Assembly (NCBI GenBank): GCA_964441735.1
Contig: CAYTVB010000002.1
Span: 1-64,000 of the forward strand
Origin: JASMTM01 sp964441735
GTDB lineage: Bacteria > Thermotogota > Thermotogae > Petrotogales > Kosmotogaceae
DNA: 64,000 nt
Direction of reading: 5' to 3'
The number at the start of each line of letters is the position of its first letter. Position 1 is the first letter of the stretch. The position numbers and the translations under genes are program-made. The notes under the pieces are model-generated. The model was not told where the DNA came from and made no database searches. It worked only from the letters and a program-made list of their open reading frames with translations. Below, piece after piece: positions 17,144 to 26,704 of the stretch.

Positions 17144-19900
17144 TCAGAAATATTCTCTTAATACCCTTGCACATCTTCCACAGATATCTTTATATTGATC
17201 GTCTTCTCCTACGTCAGTTGAGTATTTCCAGCACCGTTCACATTTTTCTCCTTCAGCTTTTTTCACCATAACATCTACTAACTGACCCTTATGTATATTA
17301 TCTCCTTCAATTGTACTATCAATTTTTATCTGAGAAACGATGAATAAATCTTCTAAAAAACTGTTTGAATAATTCTTGATCAGTCTTCCTACATCTTTCT
17401 TCACAGGATTTAAAATAACCTTTGCGTCAAGAGAATTCCCTATGTTCTTTTGATTTCGTTCAGTTTCCAAAGCCTTCGAAACATCTTCTCTGACAGTTCT
17501 CAACTTTTTCCATTTCTCATCTAACTCCACATCAAAATAATTTTCGTTATATTCAGGCCAATCTTCTACCTGAATTGATTTGTATCTTCTAAAATCTTCA
17601 GGTAAGAAACTATAAACTTCTTCCGTGGTAAAAGTGAGAACCGGTGATAATAACCTGGTTAGATTCAGCAATATTTGCATCATCACTGTTTGAACAGATC
17701 TTCTTGTCACTGAATCTTTCCCTTCTACATACAATCTATCCTTTACAATATCAAGATAAAATGAACTCATATCATTTATCAAGAATCTCATGATTAAATG
17801 GTTAGCCTTATAAAATTCGTGCTCTTCATAACTTCTCGTGACATCTCTGATAAGCATATGTAACTTCATAAGAGCCCATTTATCGAGTTCGGTTAGCTCT
17901 TCATAGGGTAACTCATCAGTTCGATCAAAATCTGACAGGTTGCCGATCAAATAACGAATGGTATTCCTAATTTTTCTGTAATTCTCAACCTGCTGTCTAA
18001 CTATCTTGTTGGAAATCCTAATATCTTCCTGATAATTCGAGCTGGCTGTCCACATTCTAAGTATTTCTGCGCCATATTTTTCATTAATCTCCTGGGTATC
18101 CACTACATTACCCGCAGATTTACTCATCTTTCTTCCCTGTTCATCGTTTATAAAACCATGGGTAACCACTGTATCAAATGGTGCTTTACCCTCTACCACT
18201 AATGACAGTAAAAGTGAAGAGTTAAACCAGCCACGATGTTGATCACTACCTTCCAGATACTCGTCTGAAGGAAACCTTAATTCTGGTCTGCTTTTAACTA
18301 CTGCTTCAAAAGATGATCCAGAATCTATCCATACATCAAGAATATCTTCTTGCTTTTTAAACGTATTTGAACCACATTCAGTACACTTAAATCCTTCAGG
18401 AATTAGATCCTTCTCTCCCCACTCAAACCATATATCTGTTCCATGCTTTCCTACCAGTGAAGCAAAATGGCTTACAATTTTCTCTGTTAATATTACCTCC
18501 CCGCATTTTTCACATTTGAATGCAGGAATTGGAATACCCCAGGATCTCTGTCTTGATATACACCAATCCGGTCTATCTAAAATCATAGAAGAAATCCGTC
18601 GTTCTCCCCAGTAGGGATACCATTTAGTTTTTTTGATTTCTCCAAGGGCTTTATCTCTTAATTTATTATGATCAATGCTAATAAACCATTGCTCTGTTGC
18701 CCTGAAAATTACCGGACTCTTGCATCGCCAGCAATGAGGATAAGAGTGTTCTAATTTATCTTCTGCTATAAGATATCCCTGTTCCTTTAAATCGGAAACT
18801 ATCCTGTCATTGGCATCAAATACAAACAAGCCTTCATACTTTCCTGCCTCGCTGGTGAAAACACCCGAATCATCGACTGGAGAAATTGTTGGCAGATCAT
18901 ATTTGTTTCCCGTTTGATAATCCTCTTCACCATGACCGGGAGCGGTGTGAATGCAACCAGTACCTGCATCAAGCTCAACATAATTTGCCAGTACTACCTC
19001 TGATAATCTATCCATGAAGGGATGTTTTACCTTAAGGCCTTCATAATAGCTGCCCTTTTTCTCATCAATTATCCTGTAATCTTCAATATCCATTTCATTT
19101 AAAGCCTGTTCCAAAAGCTGTTTTGCCAGCACCCAACGTTCGTTGCCGACCTTTATTTCAACGTATTCATAATCAGGATGTAGTGCTACAGCTACATTTG
19201 CAGGTAAAGTCCATGGCGTAGTTGTCCATATTATGAAGAATCTGTCAGGATCATTGTTGTCCTGGAATTTTACATAAATGGAGTGAGAAGTATGTTCATG
19301 ATATTCTACTTCAGCTTCAGCAAGAGCTGTTTCACAATGAGTACACCAGTAAATAGGTTTTCTCTTCCTGTATACATAACCCTGTTTAACAAGTTCAGAA
19401 AAAACCTTCATTACACTCGATTCATACTCATAATCATATGTTAGATAAGGATTTTCCCAATCTCCTCTTACTCCCAATCGTTTAAACTGTTCTCTTTGTA
19501 TTTTGAAGTATTTTTCAGCGTATTTTCTACATTTCTTTCGAATTTCCAATTTTGTTACATTTTCTTCGTTGTTAAGTTGTGAAGTAACTTTATGTTCTAT
19601 TGGCAAACCATGCATATCCCATCCAGGAATATAGGGAGCGTTATATCCTCTCATGGTTTTATATTTCACAATTATATCCTTCAATATTTTGTTTAATGCT
19701 GTACCAACATGGATATTTCCATTTGCATAAGGTGGCCCATCATGCAATACGTAAAGAGGGGCATCCTCTCTTTGCTTTTGCACATATTTATAAAGGTCTT
19801 CTTCCTCCCATTTTTCTAATTGTTCAGGCTCTTTATTTACAAGATTGGCTTTCATGGGAAAAGACCTATCAGGTAAGTTTAGAGTATCTTTGTAATCCAT
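17144..19900 (-). CDS. ileS: Isoleucyl-tRNA synthetase
   Basis: This enzyme charges tRNA-Ile and edits misactivated valine. The class I signature HVGT lies in PYANGNIHVGTALN, and the KMSKS loop is RKMSKSAGN. The editing domain carries WTTTPWTLPANVA and TAPGHGEEDY. The C-terminal zinc knuckle is CERCWKY paired with CGRC. The length of 918 residues is standard for the bacterial type. The ATG at 19900 has GGAGGTG before it. It lies 13 bases after the receiver gene and 40 bases before the SLBB gene. No T-box leader is possible in such a short gap, so regulation must come from the upstream operon. Confidence 0.97.
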   Translation of the reverse strand: MDYKDTLNLPDRSFPMKANLVNKEPEQLEKWEEEDLYKYVQKQREDAPLYVLHDGPPYANGNIHVGTALNKILKDIIVKYKTMRGYNAPYIPGWDMHGLPIEHKVTSQLNNEENVTKLEIRKKCRKYAEKYFKIQREQFKRLGVRGDWENPYLTYDYEYESSVMKVFSELVKQGYVYRKRKPIYWCTHCETALAEAEVEYHEHTSHSIYVKFQDNNDPDRFFIIWTTTPWTLPANVAVALHPDYEYVEIKVGNERWVLAKQLLEQALNEMDIEDYRIIDEKKGSYYEGLKVKHPFMDRLSEVVLANYVELDAGTGCIHTAPGHGEEDYQTGNKYDLPTISPVDDSGVFTSEAGKYEGLFVFDANDRIVSDLKEQGYLIAEDKLEHSYPHCWRCKSPVIFRATEQWFISIDHNKLRDKALGEIKKTKWYPYWGERRISSMILDRPDWCISRQRSWGIPIPAFKCEKCGEVILTEKIVSHFASLVGKHGTDIWFEWGEKDLIPEGFKCTECGSNTFKKQEDILDVWIDSGSSFEAVVKSRPELRFPSDEYLEGSDQHRGWFNSSLLLSLVVEGKAPFDTVVTHGFINDEQGRKMSKSAGNVVDTQEINEKYGAEILRMWTASSNYQEDIRISNKIVRQQVENYRKIRNTIRYLIGNLSDFDRTDELPYEELTELDKWALMKLHMLIRDVTRSYEEHEFYKANHLIMRFLINDMSSFYLDIVKDRLYVEGKDSVTRRSVQTVMMQILLNLTRLLSPVLTFTTEEVYSFLPEDFRRYKSIQVEDWPEYNENYFDVELDEKWKKLRTVREDVSKALETERNQKNIGNSLDAKVILNPVKKDVGRLIKNYSNSFLEDLFIVSQIKIDSTIEGDNIHKGQLVDVMVKKAEGEKCERCWKYSTDVGEDDQYKDICGRCARVLREYF

Positions 19901-19913
19901 TGTTACACCTCCG

Positions 19914-20282
19914 TTATTTCAACAACTGCTTGATTTTATTTTTAAGTTCATTGAGATCTGCAGATTTTACTATATATTCATCCGCTGCCCAGGAAGATAA
20001 ATCATGCTTGTAGTGACTGTAGGCAGTTAAAAAAAGAATCTTTATTTCCGGTTTCTCCTTCCTTAATTTGCCAGCCAATTCTCTACCATCCATACCGGGC
20101 ATCTCAATATCAACTGTCACAACATCAATTTCTTTATTATTATTAAATATCTCCAACGCTTCTTCACCTGAGGCAGCATCATAGATTTCATAACCTTCTT
20201 CTTCTAATTCTTCTTTCAACAAAAAACGCATATTTTTTTCATCGTCAACGATCAATATCTTTACGGATTTTTTCTTTTGCAT
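19914..20282 (-). CDS. Single-domain response regulator (CheY-like receiver)
   Basis: The 122-residue protein is a receiver domain with no DNA-binding or enzymatic output. Acidic Asp13/Asp14, phosphoacceptor Asp58 (TVDIEMPG), Thr86 and Lys106 are all present, so it should be phosphorylatable. Its start (ATG at 20282, GGAGG ribosome binding site) lies inside the end of the histidine kinase gene; the two overlap by 38 bases, implying coupled translation in a fixed ratio. Its target is unknown. It could act by protein-protein contact or as a phosphorelay intermediate. No chemotaxis gene lies nearby. Confidence 0.92.
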   Translation of the reverse strand: MQKKKSVKILIVDDEKNMRFLLKEELEEEGYEIYDAASGEEALEIFNNNKEIDVVTVDIEMPGMDGRELAGKLRKEKPEIKILFLTAYSHYKHDLSSWAADEYIVKSADLNELKNKIKQLLK

Positions 20283-22935
20283 TGTTTTTACCTCCCACTG
20301 GTAAATTAACTGTAAATCTTGTCCTTACATTATCGCTATCCACTTCAATATTTCCACCATGGTCTTCAACAATACTCTTGCATACAGAAAGACCAAGCCC
20401 GGTTCCAAAACTTTTCGTAGTAAAAAAAGGCTCAAAGATCCTCTTTGAGATCTCACCGGGAATCTTCTTTCCAGAATTTATAACTTCAATTTGAGCCGTT
20501 CCATTAGCTTTACTAACTAATATCTTAACCTCGCCTCCAGGTTCAGAGGCTTCAATACTATTCTGTACAAGATTTATTATAACCTGTTTCATTCTATCTT
20601 TGTTGCCATAGAAATAAATTTCTGAATTTCCTTGCAAATTAAGTAAAACATTCTTTTTTGCTGCCTGATCTCTATACTCCCCTAAAACTTCTTTACAGAG
20701 ATCATAAACGTTAACGTTTTTGTATTCTTCTTTCTTCGGTTTTCTGGAATAACCCAGAATTTCATTGGCGATTCCTTCCAGCCTTCTTATTTCATTACGC
20801 AAAATTTCACTATACTTTTTAACCTTCGCAGTATCCTGAACCTTCGATAATCTATCTACAAGACCCCCGATTACTGCAATCGGGTTTCTAATTTCATGAG
20901 CGACCTTTGCTGACATTTCACCAAGTGCAGCCAGTTTCTCTCGTTTCTTTAAGTCTGTCTCAAGGTAGTATCTTCTTGTTACATCGTTAAGCGCTATTAC
21001 TGCTCCATCAATTATGTTACTTCCATATCGTATCAAAGGGACCACTCTAATGTCAAAAACTCTTTCACCAAAATAATCCAGAAAATGATCCGAAAGCGTT
21101 ATTCTCTCCCCTGAATTGATTACATCACTGGTAAGAGGAATAATATCACCCAGTTTATCGTTGTACTTCTTAATGTGTTTGCCTATTAAATCTTTTCTTT
21201 CCTCCTCTAAAAGTTGCTCGCATCTTCTGTTACACTCAGTTATATTCATCTCTTTGTCAACAACTGTAATCGCTGCATCTAAAGACTGAATTATGTTCTC
21301 TGCAAAGTATCTATAATAATTCGAAATATTTCTCTCCTTCTGAAGCGAACTTGAAATATCAAGTATTCGTTGATATCTTTCAGCTAATTCTAAAGAAATA
21401 CCAACACTGTCAGACAACAGTTCTAATAATTGAAGCTCTGAACTCGAGAAATTACTTGCACTAGCTTTAGGTTCCAGGAGAAGTAAACCTTCTACTCCCC
21501 TCTCCCCTGAGAGGGGTAAAATAACATATTCATCGCCTTCAGTTATTCGTTCAACCTGAAATAATTCTTCATTTCTCATTTGCTTCAATCTTGAAGTTAC
21601 ATGGAGCATTTTCTTCCTGAGAACCACCCTTTCAAGAAGGGGATTTCCACTATAAAAAATCCTTTGATCAGCGTCTTCAAATTTTTCTAGCTGCCTTTCA
21701 GATACCTCAACAAGATACTGAGAAAAATCACCAAAAACTGGATATTCATCTTCTATTTCACGCTCATATTCAGAAGTAACAGAATATTCAGGGATAAAAG
21801 ACATCGTTTTTTCATCAAGTTTTAGAAACACTGCTTTGTTAAAATCGAGCCCTGAGGGGCTTGCCATCGAAATAAGTATCATTCTTATAATTTTTTCTCT
21901 GTTAAGGCTGCGACGCAGTGCCTGACTAATTTTATGTAAAATATTCAATCTACGTAACTGATTTCTCTGAAAATTAATTAAATTTTCATTACTCTCTTTT
22001 AACTTGCTAAGCTTGTCTACCTCTTTCTCCAACTGCTTGGTTAACCTTATACGATTAACAGCTACAGAAAGTCTTGTAAGGACATCATCAAGAGTTTCAA
22101 AGTCTTTTTCATCAAGATGATTATGTATCCTGAACTCTTCTTCTACATCACTTCTTCTTTCTGCTGCAACAAAAAAACCTTCAAGATTGTCTTTTACATT
22201 AAAAGGCGCTACTACAAAAGACCGCACCTTTTCTTTGTCTTTAAATATATAGTTAACAAGCCTATAATTTGAAGACGAAAGAAAAAAGCCTCCATTACAT
22301 AACCTATCTGGAAGCTGTTCAAATGGAAGATTTTCATTGAAAAGCTCTCCAGAATTAACAGTCTTATTCAGAGTAAATTTATTTTCCTTAAGTCCGTAAA
22401 ATGCAAAGTACTTAACTCGCATTATTTTTTCGGTTAATTCCATTGTATTTTGAATAAGCTGGTCCATATTACTTTCCGTTTCAACTACTTCGGTTAACTT
22501 TTTCAACAAGTCCAGTTGCCTGATTGCTTCATATCCCGAAGAAAGGTTTTTTAGAAGTGCGATTTTTCTACTTATATCCTCAAGTTGGCCCCTGATGTCA
22601 TCATTAATTTCTCTTATTCCCCAGTGTATACATATACCAACCAGATTATTTTTATAGATTAGCGGAAACACATACCCATCTTTGGTAAGTTCATTACTAT
22701 CTACATTGATTTTTATTTCTTCTATATACCTACCTGATTTAAGACTAAGCAGCCTTTTTGTTTCTTTTTCTTTCATTTTAAAAGGTTTATCTCCAGCAGG
22801 TAGATATTCACTTAAGCGTTTTCTATATTCCTCCAACAGAAATATACTGCAATCAGGGTTGATTGCTCTAACATCATAGATTGCTTTTCTCAATTCTTCT
22901 CTCTGATTATTAATAAGAGATCTTGCAATATACAT
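20245..22935 (-). CDS. Soluble sensor histidine kinase (GAF, GAF, PAS, HisKA, HATPase)
   Basis: The kinase probably senses an intracellular signal and phosphorylates the overlapping receiver. It has no membrane segment. Two GAF-like regions lie at about residues 150-300 and 340-520, separated by a short coiled coil, and a PAS domain follows at about 545-655. The HisKA helix has the phosphoacceptor His in KVAHEIRNP (about residue 680). The ATPase domain has the N-box (NLVQNSIEAS), the F-box (FEPFFTTK) and the G-box (GTGLGLS). The frame also opens at an ATG at 22941, but GAGG is spaced eight bases from the ATG at 22935, so I chose the latter (896 residues). It follows the Mut7-C gene's operon partners on the same strand. 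The ligand of the GAF domains is unknown. Confidence 0.9.
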   Translation of the reverse strand: MYIARSLINNQREELRKAIYDVRAINPDCSIFLLEEYRKRLSEYLPAGDKPFKMKEKETKRLLSLKSGRYIEEIKINVDSNELTKDGYVFPLIYKNNLVGICIHWGIREINDDIRGQLEDISRKIALLKNLSSGYEAIRQLDLLKKLTEVVETESNMDQLIQNTMELTEKIMRVKYFAFYGLKENKFTLNKTVNSGELFNENLPFEQLPDRLCNGGFFLSSSNYRLVNYIFKDKEKVRSFVVAPFNVKDNLEGFFVAAERRSDVEEEFRIHNHLDEKDFETLDDVLTRLSVAVNRIRLTKQLEKEVDKLSKLKESNENLINFQRNQLRRLNILHKISQALRRSLNREKIIRMILISMASPSGLDFNKAVFLKLDEKTMSFIPEYSVTSEYEREIEDEYPVFGDFSQYLVEVSERQLEKFEDADQRIFYSGNPLLERVVLRKKMLHVTSRLKQMRNEELFQVERITEGDEYVILPLSGERGVEGLLLLEPKASASNFSSSELQLLELLSDSVGISLELAERYQRILDISSSLQKERNISNYYRYFAENIIQSLDAAITVVDKEMNITECNRRCEQLLEEERKDLIGKHIKKYNDKLGDIIPLTSDVINSGERITLSDHFLDYFGERVFDIRVVPLIRYGSNIIDGAVIALNDVTRRYYLETDLKKREKLAALGEMSAKVAHEIRNPIAVIGGLVDRLSKVQDTAKVKKYSEILRNEIRRLEGIANEILGYSRKPKKEEYKNVNVYDLCKEVLGEYRDQAAKKNVLLNLQGNSEIYFYGNKDRMKQVIINLVQNSIEASEPGGEVKILVSKANGTAQIEVINSGKKIPGEISKRIFEPFFTTKSFGTGLGLSVCKSIVEDHGGNIEVDSDNVRTRFTVNLPVGGKNNAKEKIRKDIDR

Positions 22936-22968
22936 ACACATTACCTCTTCTGTAATTATACGAATCTT

Positions 22969-23460
22969 TCAACACTGGCTATTCATATCAGGGAAATCTT
23001 TACCGAGTACTTCAACAAATTTATTCAAAATCTTCTTAACATGACTTCCTTTCCAGTATATTTGACCACATCCATAACATTTCAAGAATTGGTTATTGGT
23101 GTATAACACATATTCAGGAATTTCATGCTTAATTTCCCTGTATGAAACCCTCTCAAGCATATTGTTGCAATGAGAACAGCGTGTTAAAAAGTTGATTTGA
23201 TCTGCCCGATTAATGAAACGATGAAAAACTGCTCTCAACTGTGATTCCCAGTAATTTGACTTAAGAAGAAAGCTGTCTATTCCTCTTTTCAAACATCTGG
23301 AATGCAATTCACCATTTCTTGTTAAAAGTATTCTTTTTTCTTTCTTCACTATTTCAATTATTTCACTTTCCTCTATTATATTGTAATACATTGTATCAAT
23401 ACCAAGCATACGTAACTTTTTTGCCAGTCGACCGAGCATTCTATCCGCAAGAAATTTCAC
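22969..23460 (-). CDS. Mut7-C RNase-domain protein with zinc ribbon
   Basis: This is a 163-residue protein of the Mut7-C family, a PIN-like predicted nuclease. The N-terminal half starts MKFLADRMLGRLAKKLRMLG and contains LLTRNGEL, both characteristic of the family; Asp6 would be a metal ligand. The C-terminal half carries two Cys pairs, CSHC and CYGC, forming a zinc ribbon. The gene overlaps rsmD by four bases (ATGA), which suggests a role near rRNA or RNA processing, but no substrate is known. The family assignment is solid; nuclease activity is inferred. Confidence 0.85.
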   Translation of the reverse strand: MKFLADRMLGRLAKKLRMLGIDTMYYNIIEESEIIEIVKKEKRILLTRNGELHSRCLKRGIDSFLLKSNYWESQLRAVFHRFINRADQINFLTRCSHCNNMLERVSYREIKHEIPEYVLYTNNQFLKCYGCGQIYWKGSHVKKILNKFVEVLGKDFPDMNSQC

Positions 23461-24017
23461 CTGATCACCTTCAGAAAATTTAAAAATGCTCCCCCATATT
23501 TCCTTTGATCAAAGAGTTCTACATAGTCGATTTTCTTGTTCTTTAACATATTTGCCTCATTCTCTGAAGACTCAATAATTACCGTGGTATTTGTTAAAAA
23601 AAGCCCGTTATGCAAAGTTAAATATTTTAAAAAATCATCCAAATAGTTCCTGTCAAAAGGAGGGTCAGCAAAAACAACATCAAATCCTTCATACTTTTCC
23701 TCAACGCCTGCAAATGCCCTTCTAAAATCTTTACAAATAATCTCTATCTGTTTTTTCAATCCCATATCCAAAGCATTTTTTAGAATCGTTTTAGCAGAAA
23801 TTCTTGAACTATCTACACAAACAGCATTCAAAGTACCTCTGCTTAATGCTTCAAAGGCAATTATTCCACTGCCCGAAAATACATCAAGTAATTTATCAGG
23901 CACTTGAATAATGTCGAAAAGCGCCTTCCTCGCTATATTGGGAGTGTATCTTGTAACCTTTCTTTTCGTTGTTTTTATTTTCCTTCCTTTATATGCTCCA
24001 CCTGTTATAGTTAACAT
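23457..24017 (-). CDS. rsmD: 16S rRNA (guanine966-N2)-methyltransferase RsmD
   Basis: This enzyme methylates a guanine of 16S rRNA in the assembling small subunit, using S-adenosylmethionine. The N-terminal GGAYKGRKI is the family hallmark. The SAM-binding loop is LDVFSGSGIIAFEALSRG, and the catalytic motif IV is ADPPF. At 186 residues the length is normal. The start overlaps the stop of recG, and its end overlaps the Mut7-C start. This recG-rsmD neighbourhood is common in bacteria. Confidence 0.93.
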   Translation of the reverse strand: MLTITGGAYKGRKIKTTKRKVTRYTPNIARKALFDIIQVPDKLLDVFSGSGIIAFEALSRGTLNAVCVDSSRISAKTILKNALDMGLKKQIEIICKDFRRAFAGVEEKYEGFDVVFADPPFDRNYLDDFLKYLTLHNGLFLTNTTVIIESSENEANMLKNKKIDYVELFDQRKYGGAFLNFLKVIR

Positions 24018-26377
24018 CAGCTAACCTCTATCAAAGAGATTTTTTCACCAAATCTTTCTGTAACATTATTTTTTAAATCACTGTTTTTTTCCAGTTTGGG
24101 ATCCTCTGCTATTGTTTTTTCTGCTTCATATCGCGCTTCGTATAATATTTTTGCATCCTTAACAATATCCCCAATCCTAAATTCAGGCAGACCATGCTGC
24201 TTAATACCCATAAATTCACCCGGACCACGCAATGTTAAATCAAGTTCTGCTACTTTAAACCCATCATTTGTTGAAGCAAATTGTCTTAGTCTTTCAACTG
24301 TTTCATCAGAAAGATTTCTGTTTATTATCAAAAAACAATAAGAGGTTAGTGAGCTTCTTCCCACTCTTCCTCTTAACTGGTGCAACTGGGCTAATCCAAA
24401 TCTTTCGGGATGCTCTATAATCATCAGTGTAGCTTTTGGCATATCTATTCCCACTTCAATTACAGAAGTTGAAACCAGAACTTTTATTTCTTTACGTTTA
24501 AACCGGGCCATTATTTCTTTCTTCTGTTCTTCAGACATACGCCCGTGAAGTAATTCGACAGAGATTTCAGGAAATACTTCATTCTTCAATTTCCTTGCCT
24601 CTTCAGTGGCGGCCTTCAAATCCATTACTTCCGATTCTTCAATCAATGGATAGATAAAGAATACCTGATTTCCTTTATCGACCTCTTCTCTTACAAAGCT
24701 ATACACTTCATTCAGTTTGCTTTCAATGATAGGCATCGTTTTAACGGGTTTTCTTCCTGGCGGCATTTCCTTAATAGTGGAAACATCTAAATCACCATAT
24801 GCAGTAAGTGATAGAGTTCTTGGAATTGGTGTAGCAGTCATTACAAGCAAATCTATAACGTTACCCTTGTTCATCAAAGCTTTCCTCTGCTCTACACCAA
24901 AACGATGCTGTTCATCTACAATAGCCAGTCCAAGTTCTTTAAATTCAACATTTTCCTGAATAAGCGCATGAGTGCCCACTATTACATCTATATCTCCTGT
25001 TGCCATTCGCTTTTTGATTTCATCCTGATCAGACTTTTTCATTGATCCTATAAGCAGTTCAACCTTTATACCAAAATTAGTAAGTTCACTGGTAAGTCTT
25101 TCATAATGCTGGGAAGCAAGTACAGATGTGGGAACCATAAATGCACTTTGATACCCAGCCTCAAAATTATCTATTATTGCCATCTCAGCAACTACTGTTT
25201 TTCCCGAGCCAACATCTCCCTGTAAAAGCCTATTCATAGGTTGTTCAGAAGTGAGATCGGTTCGTATCTCTTGAAAAGCCTTTCTTTGGTCTTTGGTTAA
25301 CTCAAATGGCAGATTTTTGCAGAATGAAGAAACCAGCTTGCCATCAACATTCTTTTTTATTCCTCCCCGATCAATTTTTAGCCTTTCCCGGTTAAACAGT
25401 AGTGCAATTTCAAAAAGATAGAATTCCTCAAATATCAATCTTTCTCTGGCTTTTTGTACTTCGTAAAGACTTTTTGGATAGTGTATTCCCTGTATTGCAT
25501 GTACAATATTCAGCAAATCTCTATTTTTCCTTATACCAATTGGCAGGGGATCATTGAAAAGATATGATGCTCCCAGATTATTTTTTAAAATCCTCCTCAT
25601 CATTTTTTGCGAAATTCCAGAGGTTGTACTGTAAACAGGAACAATTTCTCTGGGTGGTGTTCCGCTTATCTCCTCAATTTCCGGCGAATTCATTTCATAA
25701 GGTCCAAAAGCATTCTTCTTGGCAGTACCCGTTACAATATATTCGCTTTCCTTTTTTAACTGGCCAAGAATGTAGTCTTGATTGAACCATTTAAGTAAGA
25801 TCTGTCCAAAGCCATCAGAAACAACAGCTGTGATTATTGAATACCCCTTAACCTTTTTTTTAGAATAATTAAGCAGTTTTACCTGAACGGTACACTTTTT
25901 TTCAGGAACTATTGATGATAACGGTATTATTTTTCTTCGATCTTCATAATCTCTCGGTAGCCACCACAAAAGATCTCTAATTGTATAAATCCCCATTTTG
26001 TTGAGGATTTTTGCGCGTCTTTCACCAACATTCTTTGCAAATTTGACCTTTGACTCAAGCGTAATATTTTTTGTTTTCAATTTTATTAGCTCGTTCTCAG
26101 ATTTGAGAAGAAATTGCTTCCTCAATTTGTTAATCATTCTCTTTCCATTCTCAACACGCACTTTTTGTCTTTGAGGGGCGAGCTCATGTATAATCACAAG
26201 GTAATTCAAGAAGCTTCTAAGATATTTATGGAGATCATTAAAAGTTTTAAGCTCTTCTTTATCAAGCAAGTTAGTATACCTTTTAATTTCTCCTGTTAGT
26301 CTTAACGAGTCAATATCTCCATTTTCATAATCACTTAGTAATGCTTCGCAACTATTGATAAAATCCTCAAAGATCAT
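24017..26377 (-). CDS. recG: ATP-dependent DNA helicase RecG
   Basis: RecG remodels stalled replication forks and branch-migrates Holliday junctions. The wedge/OB domain begins near VGERRAKILNKMGI and LLWWLPRDYEDR. Helicase motif I is GDVGSGKT, motif II is DEQHRFG, motif III is TATPIPRT, and motif VI is QLRGRVGRS. An extra ~110 helical residues precede the wedge domain, a feature of the Thermotoga-type RecG. The total is 786 residues. The ATG at 26377 has GGAGG in front. It begins three bases after the small membrane protein gene. Confidence 0.95.
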   Translation of the reverse strand: MIFEDFINSCEALLSDYENGDIDSLRLTGEIKRYTNLLDKEELKTFNDLHKYLRSFLNYLVIIHELAPQRQKVRVENGKRMINKLRKQFLLKSENELIKLKTKNITLESKVKFAKNVGERRAKILNKMGIYTIRDLLWWLPRDYEDRRKIIPLSSIVPEKKCTVQVKLLNYSKKKVKGYSIITAVVSDGFGQILLKWFNQDYILGQLKKESEYIVTGTAKKNAFGPYEMNSPEIEEISGTPPREIVPVYSTTSGISQKMMRRILKNNLGASYLFNDPLPIGIRKNRDLLNIVHAIQGIHYPKSLYEVQKARERLIFEEFYLFEIALLFNRERLKIDRGGIKKNVDGKLVSSFCKNLPFELTKDQRKAFQEIRTDLTSEQPMNRLLQGDVGSGKTVVAEMAIIDNFEAGYQSAFMVPTSVLASQHYERLTSELTNFGIKVELLIGSMKKSDQDEIKKRMATGDIDVIVGTHALIQENVEFKELGLAIVDEQHRFGVEQRKALMNKGNVIDLLVMTATPIPRTLSLTAYGDLDVSTIKEMPPGRKPVKTMPIIESKLNEVYSFVREEVDKGNQVFFIYPLIEESEVMDLKAATEEARKLKNEVFPEISVELLHGRMSEEQKKEIMARFKRKEIKVLVSTSVIEVGIDMPKATLMIIEHPERFGLAQLHQLRGRVGRSSLTSYCFLIINRNLSDETVERLRQFASTNDGFKVAELDLTLRGPGEFMGIKQHGLPEFRIGDIVKDAKILYEARYEAEKTIAEDPKLEKNSDLKNNVTERFGEKISLIEVS

Positions 26378-26380
26378 TAA

Positions 26381-26704
26381 TTATTGCCTCCTGGTAATCT
26401 TTTCATGGATCCCATGACCTTCCAGTGAAACATACCAGTTTCCATTTTCTTTAAATGTTTTTAGTTGGTAACCATTAAGTTCAGTTTCAATAATAATCTC
26501 ATTCTCTATGGAGAATTCCAGCATTTTCTTTGCTGAAACTATTGTGGCTCTTTTAATGGCAGCATTTAAGAATGATTCAGCAATTCTATTTGTCTGTGAA
26601 ATCACCGAAATCATGTGAAAGGACATTACAGCAGAAACAGCGATTACTAAAGTTACAGTCACCAGTAAAACACCGGTTCCTTTATTTCTCTTCAGTTTCG
26701 ACAT
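26381..26704 (-). CDS. Small membrane-anchored hypothetical protein (pseudopilin-like N-terminus)
   Basis: I do not recognise this 107-residue protein. Residues 1-8 are basic (MSKLKRNK). A single hydrophobic stretch follows (GTGVLLVTVTLVIAVSAV), then an amphipathic region and a small beta-rich C-terminus (GYQLKTF, GNWYVSLEG). This layout resembles minor pilins of the PilX/ComGG kind, but the usual processing site followed by Phe or Glu is absent. The gene overlaps hpt by 23 bases and ends three bases before recG, so it is translationally coupled. The frame is real by context; its function is open. Confidence 0.7.
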   Translation of the reverse strand: MSKLKRNKGTGVLLVTVTLVIAVSAVMSFHMISVISQTNRIAESFLNAAIKRATIVSAKKMLEFSIENEIIIETELNGYQLKTFKENGNWYVSLEGHGIHEKITRRQ

